This document shows positions 1 to 8,536 of a stretch of DNA of 64,000 bases, piece after piece (within the stretch, counting starts at the first letter, position 1; each line of letters begins with the position of its first letter). This DNA comes from Blautia argi (GTDB lineage Bacteria; Bacillota; Clostridia; Lachnospirales; Lachnospiraceae), in assembly GCF_003287895.1 (NCBI RefSeq), contig NZ_CP030280.1:689501-753500 (forward strand), in the 5' to 3' direction. Below the pieces are notes generated by a model. That model saw nothing but the letters and a program-made list of their open reading frames with translations, searched no databases and was not told where the DNA came from. The position numbers and the translations under genes are program-made.

Positions 1-833
1 AAAGAATTACAAAAAAAGTTGTCATATATATAGTGTTGGTAATTATGACGATTGCGTCCTTATTTCCTATTTTCTTTTGTTTATCAGCATCTTTAAGAAC
101 ACAGGAAGACTTGTTTAGGAATATGTTTCCATTTACGATAAAGTCTTTGATTCCTACTGCGGTTACAGGGGAAAATTACAGCATACTTTTTACAAAGTAT
201 GAGTTTTGGCGTCCGATTCTGAATACAATGATTGTTACAGTGGCTTCGATTATTCTGGGCTGTCTTATTAACTCAATGGCGGGATTTGCATTTACCTGTT
301 TTGAATTCAAAGGAAAAAAACTTTTTTATCCACTTGTGTTAATATCGTTTATGGTTCCGTTTGAAGCAATTGCGATTCCGTTGTATAATGTTGCGGACAG
401 TTTTGGAATGGTGGATACTTATGCGGGCATGATAATACCTGCGATTGCAGATGGATTGGTAACCTTTTTGTTTATTCAGTTTTTCAAAGATATTCCGCCG
501 AGTTTGGTAGAGGCAGCACGGGTAGACGGAGCAAAGTGGCCGACGATATTTGCAAAAGTAATTATGCCCATTTCAATTCCGGTATTTGTGACAGCCGGAC
601 TTATGATTTTTATGAATCAGTGGAATTCTTATATGTGGCCTCTTTTGGTAGCGCGTTCTAAGGAAATCAGGACAATTCAGATAGCAATCAGTCAGTTCAG
701 CGGAGAGCGTTCTATTCAATGGACATATATCTATGCAGGGTCTATGATATCAGCCATTATTCCAATCTGTCTGTTCCTTCCATTTCAGAAATACTTTGTG
801 GAAGGTATTACGGCAGGAAGCGTGAAAGGATAA
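1..833 (+). CDS. Carbohydrate ABC transporter permease, MalG type (5' end outside window)
   Basis: Inner-membrane subunit of a binding-protein-dependent sugar importer. The frame is open from base 3 upstream of the first possible GTG at 33, so the true start lies before the window. Several hydrophobic spans are visible. The EAA loop that docks on the ATPase is clear around 508-585 (EAARVDGA followed by a conserved I..P end), which places it in the MalG/MsmG permease family. It is followed after 14 bp by ribokinase, so the operon probably handles ribose, a nucleoside sugar or a related pentose. No ATPase gene is seen nearby; the MsmK-type ATPase at 18000 could serve it (inference). Confidence 0.9.
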   Translation, partial: RITKKVVIYIVLVIMTIASLFPIFFCLSASLRTQEDLFRNMFPFTIKSLIPTAVTGENYSILFTKYEFWRPILNTMIVTVASIILGCLINSMAGFAFTCFEFKGKKLFYPLVLISFMVPFEAIAIPLYNVADSFGMVDTYAGMIIPAIADGLVTFLFIQFFKDIPPSLVEAARVDGAKWPTIFAKVIMPISIPVFVTAGLMIFMNQWNSYMWPLLVARSKEIRTIQIAISQFSGERSIQWTYIYAGSMISAIIPICLFLPFQKYFVEGITAGSVKG

Positions 834-847
834 TAGGAGAGGCCGGT

Positions 848-1780
848 ATGAAAAAAATTTTAGTTATTGGAAGTTTAAATTTGGATATGACGGTTCAGGT
901 GGATCATACACCTGCTGTAGGAGAAACGATTCTCAGCAATAAAATGGATATGAATGCAGGCGGCAAAGGAGCAAATCAGGCATGCGCTTTGGGAAAACTG
1001 GGAGCAGATGTTACAATGCTGGGCGCAGTTGGAAAAGATATGTATGCAGATATTCAACTTAACAGTCTGAAAGCAGCCGGTGTTCATACTGATAAGATAG
1101 TAATAAAAGAAAATACAAGTACAGGTATTGCGCTGATTGCGGTAAATGCAGAAGGAGATAATAGTATCATTGTTGTTTCGGGAGCAAATTCAGATTTATC
1201 TAAGCAAGATATCGATAATAATCTGGAGGCGATAAGGGATTGTGATATAGTGATTCTCCAATTAGAAGTGCCGTTGGAAACAGTATGTTATGCCGCAAAA
1301 ATTGCAAAAGAAATGGGGAAGATGGTGATTTTGGATCCGGCTCCTGTACCAAAAGAATTTCCGGAGGAGCTTTATCAATATTTAGATATTATAAAGCCAA
1401 ATGAAACAGAATTGGGAATGTTGACCGGAATAAAAGAACCGGAGAGTCATTTGAAAGAGGCGGTTGAGTGCTTGAGGGAGAAAGGTGTTCATAATATCAT
1501 AGTAACCTTAGGCGAAAAGGGGGTTTATGTAGACTGTAAAACAATGAAAGCAGAATGGATACCTGCAATAAAAGTACATGCTGTGGATACAACAGCTGCC
1601 GGAGATTCTTTTACAGCAGCATTAGCCATTATGCTTGCGGAAGGAAAAAGTCTGAGAGAAGCAGTTATATTTGCAAACTATGTTTCGTCTATTGTGGTGA
1701 CACGAAAAGGGGCACAGACTTCTATTCCTACCTTGGAAGAGGTGAGGTGTTATATCAAATTAAAGGAAACTGCACTATAG
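848..1780 (+). CDS. rbsK: Ribokinase (PfkB family sugar kinase)
   Basis: Predicted to phosphorylate ribose to ribose 5-phosphate with ATP. The 310-residue length is normal for RbsK. It has the N-terminal GGKGANQA sugar-binding motif and the C-terminal DTTAAGD motif, with catalytic Asp about residue 253. The frame is open further upstream into the permease gene, but the ATG at 848 follows an AGGAG-type site at about 836 and gives the canonical N-terminus, so I chose it. It lies 14 bp after the permease gene in the same operon. Substrate could be another furanose; the family assignment is firm. Confidence 0.92.
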   Translation: MKKILVIGSLNLDMTVQVDHTPAVGETILSNKMDMNAGGKGANQACALGKLGADVTMLGAVGKDMYADIQLNSLKAAGVHTDKIVIKENTSTGIALIAVNAEGDNSIIVVSGANSDLSKQDIDNNLEAIRDCDIVILQLEVPLETVCYAAKIAKEMGKMVILDPAPVPKEFPEELYQYLDIIKPNETELGMLTGIKEPESHLKEAVECLREKGVHNIIVTLGEKGVYVDCKTMKAEWIPAIKVHAVDTTAAGDSFTAALAIMLAEGKSLREAVIFANYVSSIVVTRKGAQTSIPTLEEVRCYIKLKETAL

Positions 1781-2007
1781 TTTTTAAAAAATAATTTTGT
1801 TTTCGGTTAGAGCAGGCGTTACATGCCAGTTCGTTTGCAAATGGTTTGACCCGACCGAAAAAATCGTGATAACAAATAAGTCTAAGACCCTCAGAGGCGG
1901 CTGCTTCTAGGGGTCTTGTTATTTTTGATGTCTTTTGTGCTTCATCTTATTTTTCCCGTCTGTCTTAAATTTTCTTTTGAAAATTTCCCAAATCCCGCAG
2001 AAAAAGA
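1781..2007 (+). other. Intergenic region with a stem-loop upstream of the rbsK terminator
   Basis: No gene is seen here. TTTTCGGT at 1800-1807 can pair with ACCGAAAA at 1854-1861, enclosing a 46-nt loop, upstream of the terminator. The rest is AT-rich and unremarkable. It may simply be 3' UTR structure. Confidence 0.35.
1884..1925 (+). terminator. Rho-independent terminator after rbsK
   Basis: AAGACCC at 1884 pairs with GGGTCTT at 1911, with a further partly paired inner stem, followed by a T-rich tract (GTTATTTTT). It ends the permease-rbsK operon. Confidence 0.75.
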
Positions 2008-2037
2008 ATGACGGAACAGCCCGGGAAATGTTATAAT
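2008..2037 (+). promoter_or_regulatory. Extended -10 promoter for the 2085 gene
   Basis: A TATAAT box at 2032-2037 is preceded by TGT (extended -10). A weak -35 (ATGACG) lies 18 bp upstream. The start codon at 2085 is about 47 bp downstream. Confidence 0.6.
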
Positions 2038-2084
2038 AGACACAATACAAAAAACAGAAAATTTTATATGGGAAGGAGCAGCAT

Positions 2085-3359
2085 ATGGGGAAACTTAAGG
2101 AAAGCTGCAGCCTGTGCGGCGGGAAGCTGAAAAACGGAATCTGTACAGAGTGTGGTATGGATAACCGTAAAAATGACAGTATGTATAAAAGTATGCTGAA
2201 TCAGGGGGAACATTATTCGCTTAATACTGCACAGTCGCAGACAGCGGAACGGTCACAGAAAACACAGCCACAGACAGCAGAACAGTCCCGGAGGACGCAG
2301 CCGCAGCCAACAGAGCAGTGGCAGCAGGCAGAACAGTCGTACAGGACACAGTATCAGAAAGCAAAAACAGCAGAAAAGGCGGCAAAGGACAGTAGTCAGA
2401 AGAAATATCCGAATGCTTCCGGAAACAGAAATATATTTACGTCCGGGCAGCCTTATACACCGCGGCAGTTCACCGGTGCGCAGAAGGGAACAGGCAGAAA
2501 AAACGGAGGACTGACGGCGTTTTTTATCGGTATCTTTGCATTGGTTGTGATTTTGAGTCTGGTGGGAATTTTTGAGTCCCAAGAAAGTGAAGACTCCTTT
2601 GCAACAGATATTTATGTGGAGAATATACCGGAAGATACACCTGAAAATGGTCAGCGTCCCTCATATGGAGAGGAAGGCTTTGTGGACAATGCAGAAGAAC
2701 AGCTTTCTCCCATAGGAGCTACCTGGGAAAAGGCGCTTCCGGCAGGACTGTATGTGGTGGGAAGCGACATTCCGGAAGGGGAATATACCATTTCAGGAGG
2801 AGAGGGAAATTCCTGCTTTATTCGAGATGTGAAGAACGGCATATATTCTTATTATTCCTTTGGGACACAGGAGTATGATGTGGAAATTGTAGAGAGCGAA
2901 AAGCTGTTTAGCGGTGCGGTTGTCAGCGTGACTGGATTTGCGCCTGTTGCTTTTTCCAGCAAGAATGCCCAGAGCGATGCCATGACAGCAAAAATCCCCA
3001 ATCCGGTTACAGAGAGTGTGGAAATTGAGGCGGAGGCAATTGCTGGAAGAGATTTCCCGCCGGGAATTTATGATGTTGAAGTAATGGAAAACGATTTTGG
3101 AATCCTGCAGTTTTCCATGGAGGAGTATGAGGGTAAAGAGCCTCCTTTTCTGGATTCCTCTTTGCTTTTAGAGAAAAATCCCACAGAAAAAAATCCGGAA
3201 TATTCTGATTCTTATAGAGGTGTTATATTTCCGGAAGGCACAAAGGTTACTACTGACATTACCGTAAAGCTGGTGCCATGCCCGGAGATTGCAGGAACGG
3301 ATTATCTGGGGATTTATCAGCAGACAGAAACAGAAAATAAAGGACAGGAACAGGAATGA
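2085..3359 (+). CDS. Zinc-ribbon membrane protein with glutamine-rich linker
   Basis: Function unknown. The 424-residue protein starts with a four-cysteine zinc ribbon (CSLCGG about residue 8, CTEC about residue 20). A Gln/Thr-rich low-complexity linker follows, then one membrane span at about residues 143-163, then an external C-terminal half. That half has two G-x-Y repeats typical of Firmicutes envelope proteins (AGLYVVG.DIPEGEY and PPGIYDVEV). No signal peptide or sortase motif is seen, so the topology is probably N-in, C-out. The start has a good AAGGAG site. It overlaps the sortase gene by 4 bp, which suggests translational coupling and a shared role at the cell surface. Confidence 0.75.
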   Translation: MGKLKESCSLCGGKLKNGICTECGMDNRKNDSMYKSMLNQGEHYSLNTAQSQTAERSQKTQPQTAEQSRRTQPQPTEQWQQAEQSYRTQYQKAKTAEKAAKDSSQKKYPNASGNRNIFTSGQPYTPRQFTGAQKGTGRKNGGLTAFFIGIFALVVILSLVGIFESQESEDSFATDIYVENIPEDTPENGQRPSYGEEGFVDNAEEQLSPIGATWEKALPAGLYVVGSDIPEGEYTISGGEGNSCFIRDVKNGIYSYYSFGTQEYDVEIVESEKLFSGAVVSVTGFAPVAFSSKNAQSDAMTAKIPNPVTESVEIEAEAIAGRDFPPGIYDVEVMENDFGILQFSMEEYEGKEPPFLDSSLLLEKNPTEKNPEYSDSYRGVIFPEGTKVTTDITVKLVPCPEIAGTDYLGIYQQTETENKGQEQE

Positions 3360-4153
3360 GCAAAAAAAGGAAAAAAAGACGGACAGCAGGAGATATCATA
3401 CGGAATCTGGTGTTGATTCTGGCCATAGGCGTATTTGCATTCTCGGCATTTCAGCTTGGCAAGATTTTTCTTGAATATAAAGAAGGAACGGACGAATACA
3501 ACAGAGTAAGAGAATATGTCACTGTAGCGGATACAGAAACAGAGGACAAAGAAGATGCAGAAAATAAGGAGCCGGAAGCGCCAAAGCCATTGCCGCCCCA
3601 GGTGGATTTTAACGGTTTAAAGGCAATCAATCCTGAGGTTATCGGTTGGATACAGATAGAAGGTACGTCTATCAGCTATCCCATTATGAAGGGAAAGGAT
3701 AACGACTACTATCTGAAACACACCTTTGAGGGAAATTATAATGCAGCAGGCTCTATTTTTATTGATTATACCAACAACAGCAATTTTGAAGACTGCAATA
3801 CTATTATTTACGGACACAATATGAAGAATGGTTCCATGTTCGGGCTTTTGCGAAAGCATTTTAAAGACCGGGAATCCGTCCCGGGGCGCTATATCTGGAT
3901 TTGCACACCGGACAAAAATTACCGGTATGAGATTTTCAGCAGCCATGTGGTCGATGCAGCAGGAGAAGTATACACCCTGTTCTCTGCTCCGGACCAACAG
4001 TTTGCCGCTTATCTGGAAAATATGAAAAGTCAGTCCCTGGTAGATTTTGGAACAGAAGTGACGGAAAAGGATAAGATTATTACGCTGTCCACCTGTACGG
4101 GAAATGACGCAACCCGTTTCGTGGTGCAGGCAAAGAGGGAAGGAAGCTATTAG
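3356..4153 (+). CDS. Class B sortase
   Basis: Membrane cysteine transpeptidase that joins a sorted protein to peptidoglycan or to another subunit. The 265-residue protein has a basic N-terminus, one membrane anchor (about 16-38), a charged stalk and the sortase fold. Catalytic residues are visible: His154 in YGHNM, Cys247 in STCTG and Arg254 in TRFVVQ. The segment NPEVIGWIQIEGTSISYPI is characteristic of class B enzymes. Its ATG overlaps the upstream gene's stop. No NPQTN- or LPXTG-like protein is encoded next to it, so the substrate is unknown. Confidence 0.88.
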   Translation: MSKKRKKRRTAGDIIRNLVLILAIGVFAFSAFQLGKIFLEYKEGTDEYNRVREYVTVADTETEDKEDAENKEPEAPKPLPPQVDFNGLKAINPEVIGWIQIEGTSISYPIMKGKDNDYYLKHTFEGNYNAAGSIFIDYTNNSNFEDCNTIIYGHNMKNGSMFGLLRKHFKDRESVPGRYIWICTPDKNYRYEIFSSHVVDAAGEVYTLFSAPDQQFAAYLENMKSQSLVDFGTEVTEKDKIITLSTCTGNDATRFVVQAKREGSY

Positions 4154-4186
4154 AAAATATCCTGGCACAGGAAAGGAAGGTGCTTT

Positions 4187-4939
4187 ATGGAAGCAATGGA
4201 AAAATTAAAACAAATCATTGCCCAAACAGAAAATCTTGTGTTTTTCGGTGGGGCGGGAGTGTCTACAGAAAGTGGGATTCCTGATTTTAGAAGCGTAGAC
4301 GGTCTGTACCATCAGCAGTGGGACTATCCGCCGGAAACGATTTTAAGTCACACCTTTTTTATGCAGAAGACAGAAGAGTTTTATCGTTTTTACAGGGCGA
4401 AGATGTTATGTGATACTGCAAAGCCAAATGCTGCCCATCAGTATCTGGCAGAATTGGAAAAGCAGGGGAAATTAAAGGCAGTGATAACCCAAAATATTGA
4501 CAATCTGCATCAGATGGCAGGAAGCCGGCGGGTATTGGAACTGCATGGAAGCGTTTACCGGAATTACTGCACAAAGTGCGGTGCGTTTCATGATTTTTCC
4601 TATATGAAGCACAGCAGCGGTATACCAAGATGTGAAAAGTGCGGCGGCGTTTTGAAACCGGACGTGGTTTTATATGAGGAAGCGCTGAACCAGCAGACTT
4701 TGTCAGAGTCTGTCCGGGCTATTTCAGAGGCAGAGGTGCTTATAATAGGAGGGACGTCTTTGTCTGTATATCCGGCAGCCTCTCTGGTAGATTATTTCAG
4801 AGGAAAATATCTGGTGGTGATTAATAAGGACAAAACGCCCAGGGACTCTATGGCAGATTTGGTTATCAACGCTCCCATAGGAGAGGTTTGCAGCTATCTT
4901 GCAGATAATAACAGGACAGAAGGAGAAGCAGAATCTTGA
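4187..4939 (+). CDS. cobB: NAD-dependent protein deacylase (sirtuin)
   Basis: Removes acyl groups from protein lysines using NAD+ and makes nicotinamide and O-acyl-ADP-ribose. Motifs are canonical: GAGVSTESGIPDFRS for NAD binding (about 22-36), TQNID (101-105), catalytic His120 in LELHG, and a zinc site Cys128/Cys131 with Cys149/Cys152. The 250-residue length is normal for bacterial Sir2. It lies 33 bp after the sortase gene and overlaps the DUF951 gene, so all four may form one unit. The symbol is by family; the target proteins are not indicated. Confidence 0.9.
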   Translation: MEAMEKLKQIIAQTENLVFFGGAGVSTESGIPDFRSVDGLYHQQWDYPPETILSHTFFMQKTEEFYRFYRAKMLCDTAKPNAAHQYLAELEKQGKLKAVITQNIDNLHQMAGSRRVLELHGSVYRNYCTKCGAFHDFSYMKHSSGIPRCEKCGGVLKPDVVLYEEALNQQTLSESVRAISEAEVLIIGGTSLSVYPAASLVDYFRGKYLVVINKDKTPRDSMADLVINAPIGEVCSYLADNNRTEGEAES

Positions 4940-5133
4940 ATGACAGAAAATTTGATTATGAAGTAGGCGATATTGTGACATTGAAAAAGCAGCACCCTTG
5001 CGGCAGCAAGGAGTGGGAAATTCTCCGAGTAGGGGCAGATTTTCGCTTGAAATGTATGGGCTGCGGACATCAGGTCATGCTTGCCAGAAGACTGGTAGAA
5101 AAAAACACCAGAGATTTGAAAAAAAATGCTTGA
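4936..5133 (+). CDS. DUF951 family small protein
   Basis: A 65-residue protein of the DUF951 family, common in Firmicutes and of unknown function. It has the family pattern DYEVGDIVTLKKQHPCGS, a buried Cys pair (CMGCG) and a basic C-terminus, suggesting a small SH3-like fold that may bind nucleic acid or metal (inference). The start is a TTG that overlaps the sirtuin stop by 4 bp, with AGGAG about 10 nt upstream. The ATG at 4940 is in another frame. Confidence 0.82.
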   Translation: MNDRKFDYEVGDIVTLKKQHPCGSKEWEILRVGADFRLKCMGCGHQVMLARRLVEKNTRDLKKNA

Positions 5134-5158
5134 AATCCCTGCCTTTATGTGGTAAAAT
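5130..5158 (+). promoter_or_regulatory. Promoter of the rpsF-ssb-rpsR operon
   Basis: TTGAAA at 5130-5135, 17-bp spacer, TAAAAT at 5153-5158. The leader between here and 5235 contains a stem-loop (TTCCCTG 5187-5193 pairing with CAGGGAG 5199-5205). I looked for the CCG bulge expected of an S6:S18 autoregulatory leader and did not find it. Confidence 0.7.
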
Positions 5159-5234
5159 TGGGTCTTGTGATATATTATTATCCTTGTTCCCTGCTAATCA
5201 GGGAGCCAAAAGACCAAAAGGAGGTACAACAAGC

Positions 5235-5522
5235 ATGAACAAATACGAATTAGCATTAGTCGTAAATGCAAAGATTGAAGATGACGCTCGTGCAGCAGTA
5301 GTGGAAAAAGCAAAAGGCTACATTGCTCGTTACAACGGAAACGTAACAGAAGTTGAAGAATGGGGCAAGAAAAGATTAGCTTACGAAATCCAGAAAATGC
5401 GCGAAGGATACTACTACTTCATTCAGTTCGAAGCTGATGCAGCATGCCCTGCAGAAGTAGAACGTCATATCCGCATTATGGACAACGTATTAAGATATTT
5501 AGTTGTGAAAAAAGAGGCTTAA
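5235..5522 (+). CDS. rpsF: 30S ribosomal protein S6
   Basis: Binds 16S rRNA as a heterodimer with S18 in the platform of the small subunit. 95 residues, normal length, starting MNKYELALVVNAKI with the usual basic C-terminal part. The frame is open upstream, but the ATG at 5235 follows an AGGAGG-like site at 5219-5224 and gives the family N-terminus. First gene of rpsF-ssb-rpsR. Its codons are strongly biased, as expected for a highly expressed gene. Confidence 0.97.
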   Translation: MNKYELALVVNAKIEDDARAAVVEKAKGYIARYNGNVTEVEEWGKKRLAYEIQKMREGYYYFIQFEADAACPAEVERHIRIMDNVLRYLVVKKEA

Positions 5523-5590
5523 TTCTTTTGACCGCACAAAATCGGCTCATTGAAAACCAGCCTTTTATCTGAATTTTATGAGGTGATAAG

Positions 5591-6043
5591 ATGAATAAAG
5601 TAATTTTAATGGGTCGTTTAACAAGAGATCCTGAGGTAAGATATTCCGCAGGGGAAAATTCAATGGCGATTGCCAGATATACACTGGCTGTTGACCGTCG
5701 TTTCAAAAGGGACGGAGAAGCGACCGCTGATTTTATCGGCTGTGTGGCTTTCGGAAGACAGGCAGAATTTGCAGAGAGATATTTCCGTCAGGGAATCCGT
5801 ATTGTAGTAACCGGACGTATCCAGACCGGAAGCTACACAAACAGAGATGGCAACAAGGTATACACTACAGACGTGGTGGTGGAAGAGCAGGAATTTGCGG
5901 AGAGCAAGTCCGTAAGCGACAGCCATGTAGGACATGCTTCTATGGGAGCGCCTGCACAGTCAGCGCCTTCTCCAAGCGTTGCATCAGCAGACGGATTTAT
6001 GAATATTCCGGACGGAATTGATGAGGAGCTGCCATTTAGCTAA
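5591..6043 (+). CDS. ssb: Single-stranded DNA-binding protein
   Basis: Coats single-stranded DNA during replication and repair and recruits partners through its acidic tail. 150 residues: an OB fold over about 1-105 (MNKVILMGRLTRDPEVRY start), a Ser/Ala/Pro linker and an acidic tail ending DEELPFS. The tail keeps the Pro-Phe but has one extra terminal Ser relative to the common ending. Lies between rpsF and rpsR, the standard bacterial arrangement. Confidence 0.96.
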   Translation: MNKVILMGRLTRDPEVRYSAGENSMAIARYTLAVDRRFKRDGEATADFIGCVAFGRQAEFAERYFRQGIRIVVTGRIQTGSYTNRDGNKVYTTDVVVEEQEFAESKSVSDSHVGHASMGAPAQSAPSPSVASADGFMNIPDGIDEELPFS

Positions 6044-6077
6044 GGCGGGCAGTGATATTGATAGGAGGTAAATAATC

Positions 6078-6341
6078 ATGGCTTACGAAAAAGGTAATAG
6101 ACCGGATTCTCCAATGAAGAGAAGAGGCGGACGCAGAAGAAAAAAAGTTTGCGTGTTCTGCGGACAGGAAAATAACGAAATCAGCTATAAGGACGCAAAT
6201 AAGCTGAAAAGATATGTATCTGAAAGAGGTAAAATTCTTCCTAGAAGAATCACAGGAAACTGTGCAAAACATCAGAGAGCTTTAACAGTAGAAATCAAGA
6301 GAGCAAGACATCTGGCAATTATGCCATACGTTCAGGACTAA
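6078..6341 (+). CDS. rpsR: 30S ribosomal protein S18
   Basis: Pairs with S6 on the 30S platform. 87 residues with a basic N-terminus, the KVCVFC motif and the [19 protein letters not shown] core typical of S18. An AGGAGG site precedes the ATG. A strong terminator follows directly, so it closes the operon. Confidence 0.97.
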   Translation: MAYEKGNRPDSPMKRRGGRRRKKVCVFCGQENNEISYKDANKLKRYVSERGKILPRRITGNCAKHQRALTVEIKRARHLAIMPYVQD

Positions 6342-6353
6342 TTGAAACTACGG

Positions 6354-6380
6354 GCGCACTGCTTCGGCAGTGCGCTTTTT
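6354..6380 (+). terminator. Terminator after rpsR
   Basis: A perfect 9-bp stem, GCGCACTGC/GCAGTGCGC, with a TTCG tetraloop and five Ts. Confidence 0.93.
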
Positions 6381-6396
6381 GCGTTGCAGGAATTTC

Positions 6397-6425
6397 TTGT
6401 GTAAAATTCTAAAAGATGTTATAAT
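6397..6425 (+). promoter_or_regulatory. Promoter of gdpP-rplI-dnaB
   Basis: TTGTGT at 6397-6402, 17-bp spacer, consensus TATAAT at 6420-6425. Confidence 0.75.
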
Positions 6426-6490
6426 AAATCAAATTGTTACTTATCAATCAAAAGATGTCACTCTTTTGGAATTTATCGGCAGGTGAAGAG

Positions 6491-8536
6491 ATGAATGGAA
6501 AATTAAGAATTAAAGGTCAACTGAAATTTTATATGCAGTGGCCCTTCATTCTGACTATAGTGCTGCTGGTTATGGATATACTGGTATTTACCGTAAATGT
6601 AAAGGCGGGAGCTCTGGTAACAGGATTTCTTGCAGTGTATATTCTGATTGCGGTTTTTATGTATTTCCACAGCAGGGCCGTTATTATGAACGAGCTGATT
6701 TCCTTTGCCACCCAGTACGGACAGGTGCAGAAAAGCTTATTAAATGAGTTTATTGTGCCTTATGCCCTGTTAGACTGCAGAGGAAAAATCTTATGGCTGA
6801 ATGAAGAATTTGCAAAACTGACAGGAAAGAATAAGCGGTATAGAAAAAGTATTACTACCCTGTTTCCTGAAATCAGTCAGGAAAGACTTCCCAGAGGGGA
6901 AGACGCAGAGATTATGTTTCATTTTGAGGAAAGAGATTATAAGGCAGTGATGCGCCCGATTTCCATGAAAAAGCTGCTGGAGGAATCAGGGCTTTTGGAA
7001 ATCGAGGAAGGAAATGATTTGATTGCCTGTTATCTCTTTGATGAAACAGAGTTGAATCAGTATATTCGTCAGAAGGAAGATGAAAAGCTGGTAACAGGAC
7101 TTCTGTACCTGGATAATTATGACGAGGCGTTAAACAGTGTAGAGGAGGTCAGAAGATCCCTTCTGGTAGCACTTATTGAGAGGAAGCTGAACAAGTATTT
7201 CAGTGATGTGGATGCATTGATAAAAAAGTTGGAAAAGGACAAGTTCATTCTTGTTATGCGTCAGCGTTCTCTGGAGGAATTAAAGAAAAAACGCTTTAAT
7301 ATCCTGGAAGAGGTAAAAACTGTCAATATTGGAAATGATATGGCAGTGACTATCAGTATTGGGATTGGTATCAATGCGCCAACCTATGCACAGAATTATG
7401 AATACTCCAGGATTGCCATTGATTTGGCTCTGGGGCGAGGCGGCGACCAGGTGGTTATCAAGGATAAGGATCAGATGACTTATTTCGGTGGCAAATCTCA
7501 GCAAATGGGCAAAAATACCCGTGTAAAGGCAAGAGTAAAGGCACATGCCCTGCGAGAATTTATGGTGAGCAAGGATAAGGTTGTAGTTATGGGACATAAA
7601 ATTTCTGATGTGGACTCCATTGGAGCCGGAATCGGAATTTACCGGGCAGCGAAGTCCCTGAATAAAAGGGCACATATTGTTGTAAACCATCCCACCATGT
7701 CTGTGCGCCCAATTATAGAGAATTTCCTGAGAAATCCGGATTATGATGAGCATATGTTCATCGATAATGATGAGGCAAAGGAAATTGTGGATAATAACAC
7801 AGTTGTTGTGGTTGTGGATACCAATAAACCAAGCTATACAGAGTGTGAGGAGCTGCTTCATAAGACAAAGACCATTGTTGTACTCGACCATCACCGCCAG
7901 GGCAGCGAGGTGATTCAGAATGCAGTGCTGTCTTATATTGAGCCTTATGCATCTTCTGCCTGCGAAATGGTAGCAGAGATTCTGCAGTATTTTTCAGATG
8001 ATATCAGAATCTACAACATTGAGGCAGATGCGCTGTATTCCGGTATTATTATTGATACCAACAATTTTACTGCCAAAACAGGTGTGCGTACCTTTGAAGC
8101 AGCCGCATTTTTGCGTAGATGCGGCGCAGATGTAACCAGAGTGCGCAAAATGTTCAGAGATGATGTAAAATCCTACAGAGCAAAGGCGGAAGCGATTCGC
8201 CATGTAGAAACTTATAAAAACTGCTTTGCCATTGCCGTATGCCCAAGTGAAGGCATTGACAGCCCTACAGTAGTGGCTTCTCAGGCAGCTAATGAGCTTT
8301 TAAATGTGGACAGCATAAAAGCCAGCTTTGTACTCACCGATTATCAGGAAAAAATCTTTATCAGTGCAAGAGCTATTGATGAAGTCAATGTACAGCTTAT
8401 TATGGAAAAAATGGGCGGAGGCGGTCATATTAATATGGCAGGAGCCCAGCTTCCGGGTGCAACCGTAGAAGAGGCAATCCGGAAGTTAAAGGCAACACTT
8501 GACCAGATGATAAAAGAAGGAGATATAGAGGTATGA
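6491..8536 (+). CDS. gdpP: Cyclic-di-AMP phosphodiesterase GdpP (DHH family)
   Basis: Membrane enzyme that hydrolyses c-di-AMP to pApA and so controls potassium and wall homeostasis. Order of parts: two membrane spans near the N-terminus, a PAS-like domain, a degenerate GGDEF domain (GRGGDQVV in place of GGDEF), a DHH phosphoesterase domain with DHH at residues 466-468 and a DxD in the first motif, and a DHHA1 domain with GGGGHINMAG. I chose the ATG at 6491 because AGGTGA lies 5-6 nt before it; upstream in-frame starts at 6434 and 6455 lack such a site. That gives 681 residues. It overlaps rplI by 4 bp, the usual gdpP-rplI-dnaB cluster. Confidence 0.93.
   Translation: MNGKLRIKGQLKFYMQWPFILTIVLLVMDILVFTVNVKAGALVTGFLAVYILIAVFMYFHSRAVIMNELISFATQYGQVQKSLLNEFIVPYALLDCRGKILWLNEEFAKLTGKNKRYRKSITTLFPEISQERLPRGEDAEIMFHFEERDYKAVMRPISMKKLLEESGLLEIEEGNDLIACYLFDETELNQYIRQKEDEKLVTGLLYLDNYDEALNSVEEVRRSLLVALIERKLNKYFSDVDALIKKLEKDKFILVMRQRSLEELKKKRFNILEEVKTVNIGNDMAVTISIGIGINAPTYAQNYEYSRIAIDLALGRGGDQVVIKDKDQMTYFGGKSQQMGKNTRVKARVKAHALREFMVSKDKVVVMGHKISDVDSIGAGIGIYRAAKSLNKRAHIVVNHPTMSVRPIIENFLRNPDYDEHMFIDNDEAKEIVDNNTVVVVVDTNKPSYTECEELLHKTKTIVVLDHHRQGSEVIQNAVLSYIEPYASSACEMVAEILQYFSDDIRIYNIEADALYSGIIIDTNNFTAKTGVRTFEAAAFLRRCGADVTRVRKMFRDDVKSYRAKAEAIRHVETYKNCFAIAVCPSEGIDSPTVVASQAANELLNVDSIKASFVLTDYQEKIFISARAIDEVNVQLIMEKMGGGGHINMAGAQLPGATVEEAIRKLKATLDQMIKEGDIEV

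Noticed and set aside
719..847. A longer start for rbsK
   Set aside because: The added 43 residues overlap the permease gene and do not resemble any ribokinase N-terminus; the ATG at 848 has a ribosome-binding site.
5159..5234. An S6:S18 autoregulatory leader before rpsF
   Set aside because: A stem-loop is present, but the conserved CCG bulge is missing, so I could not support the call.
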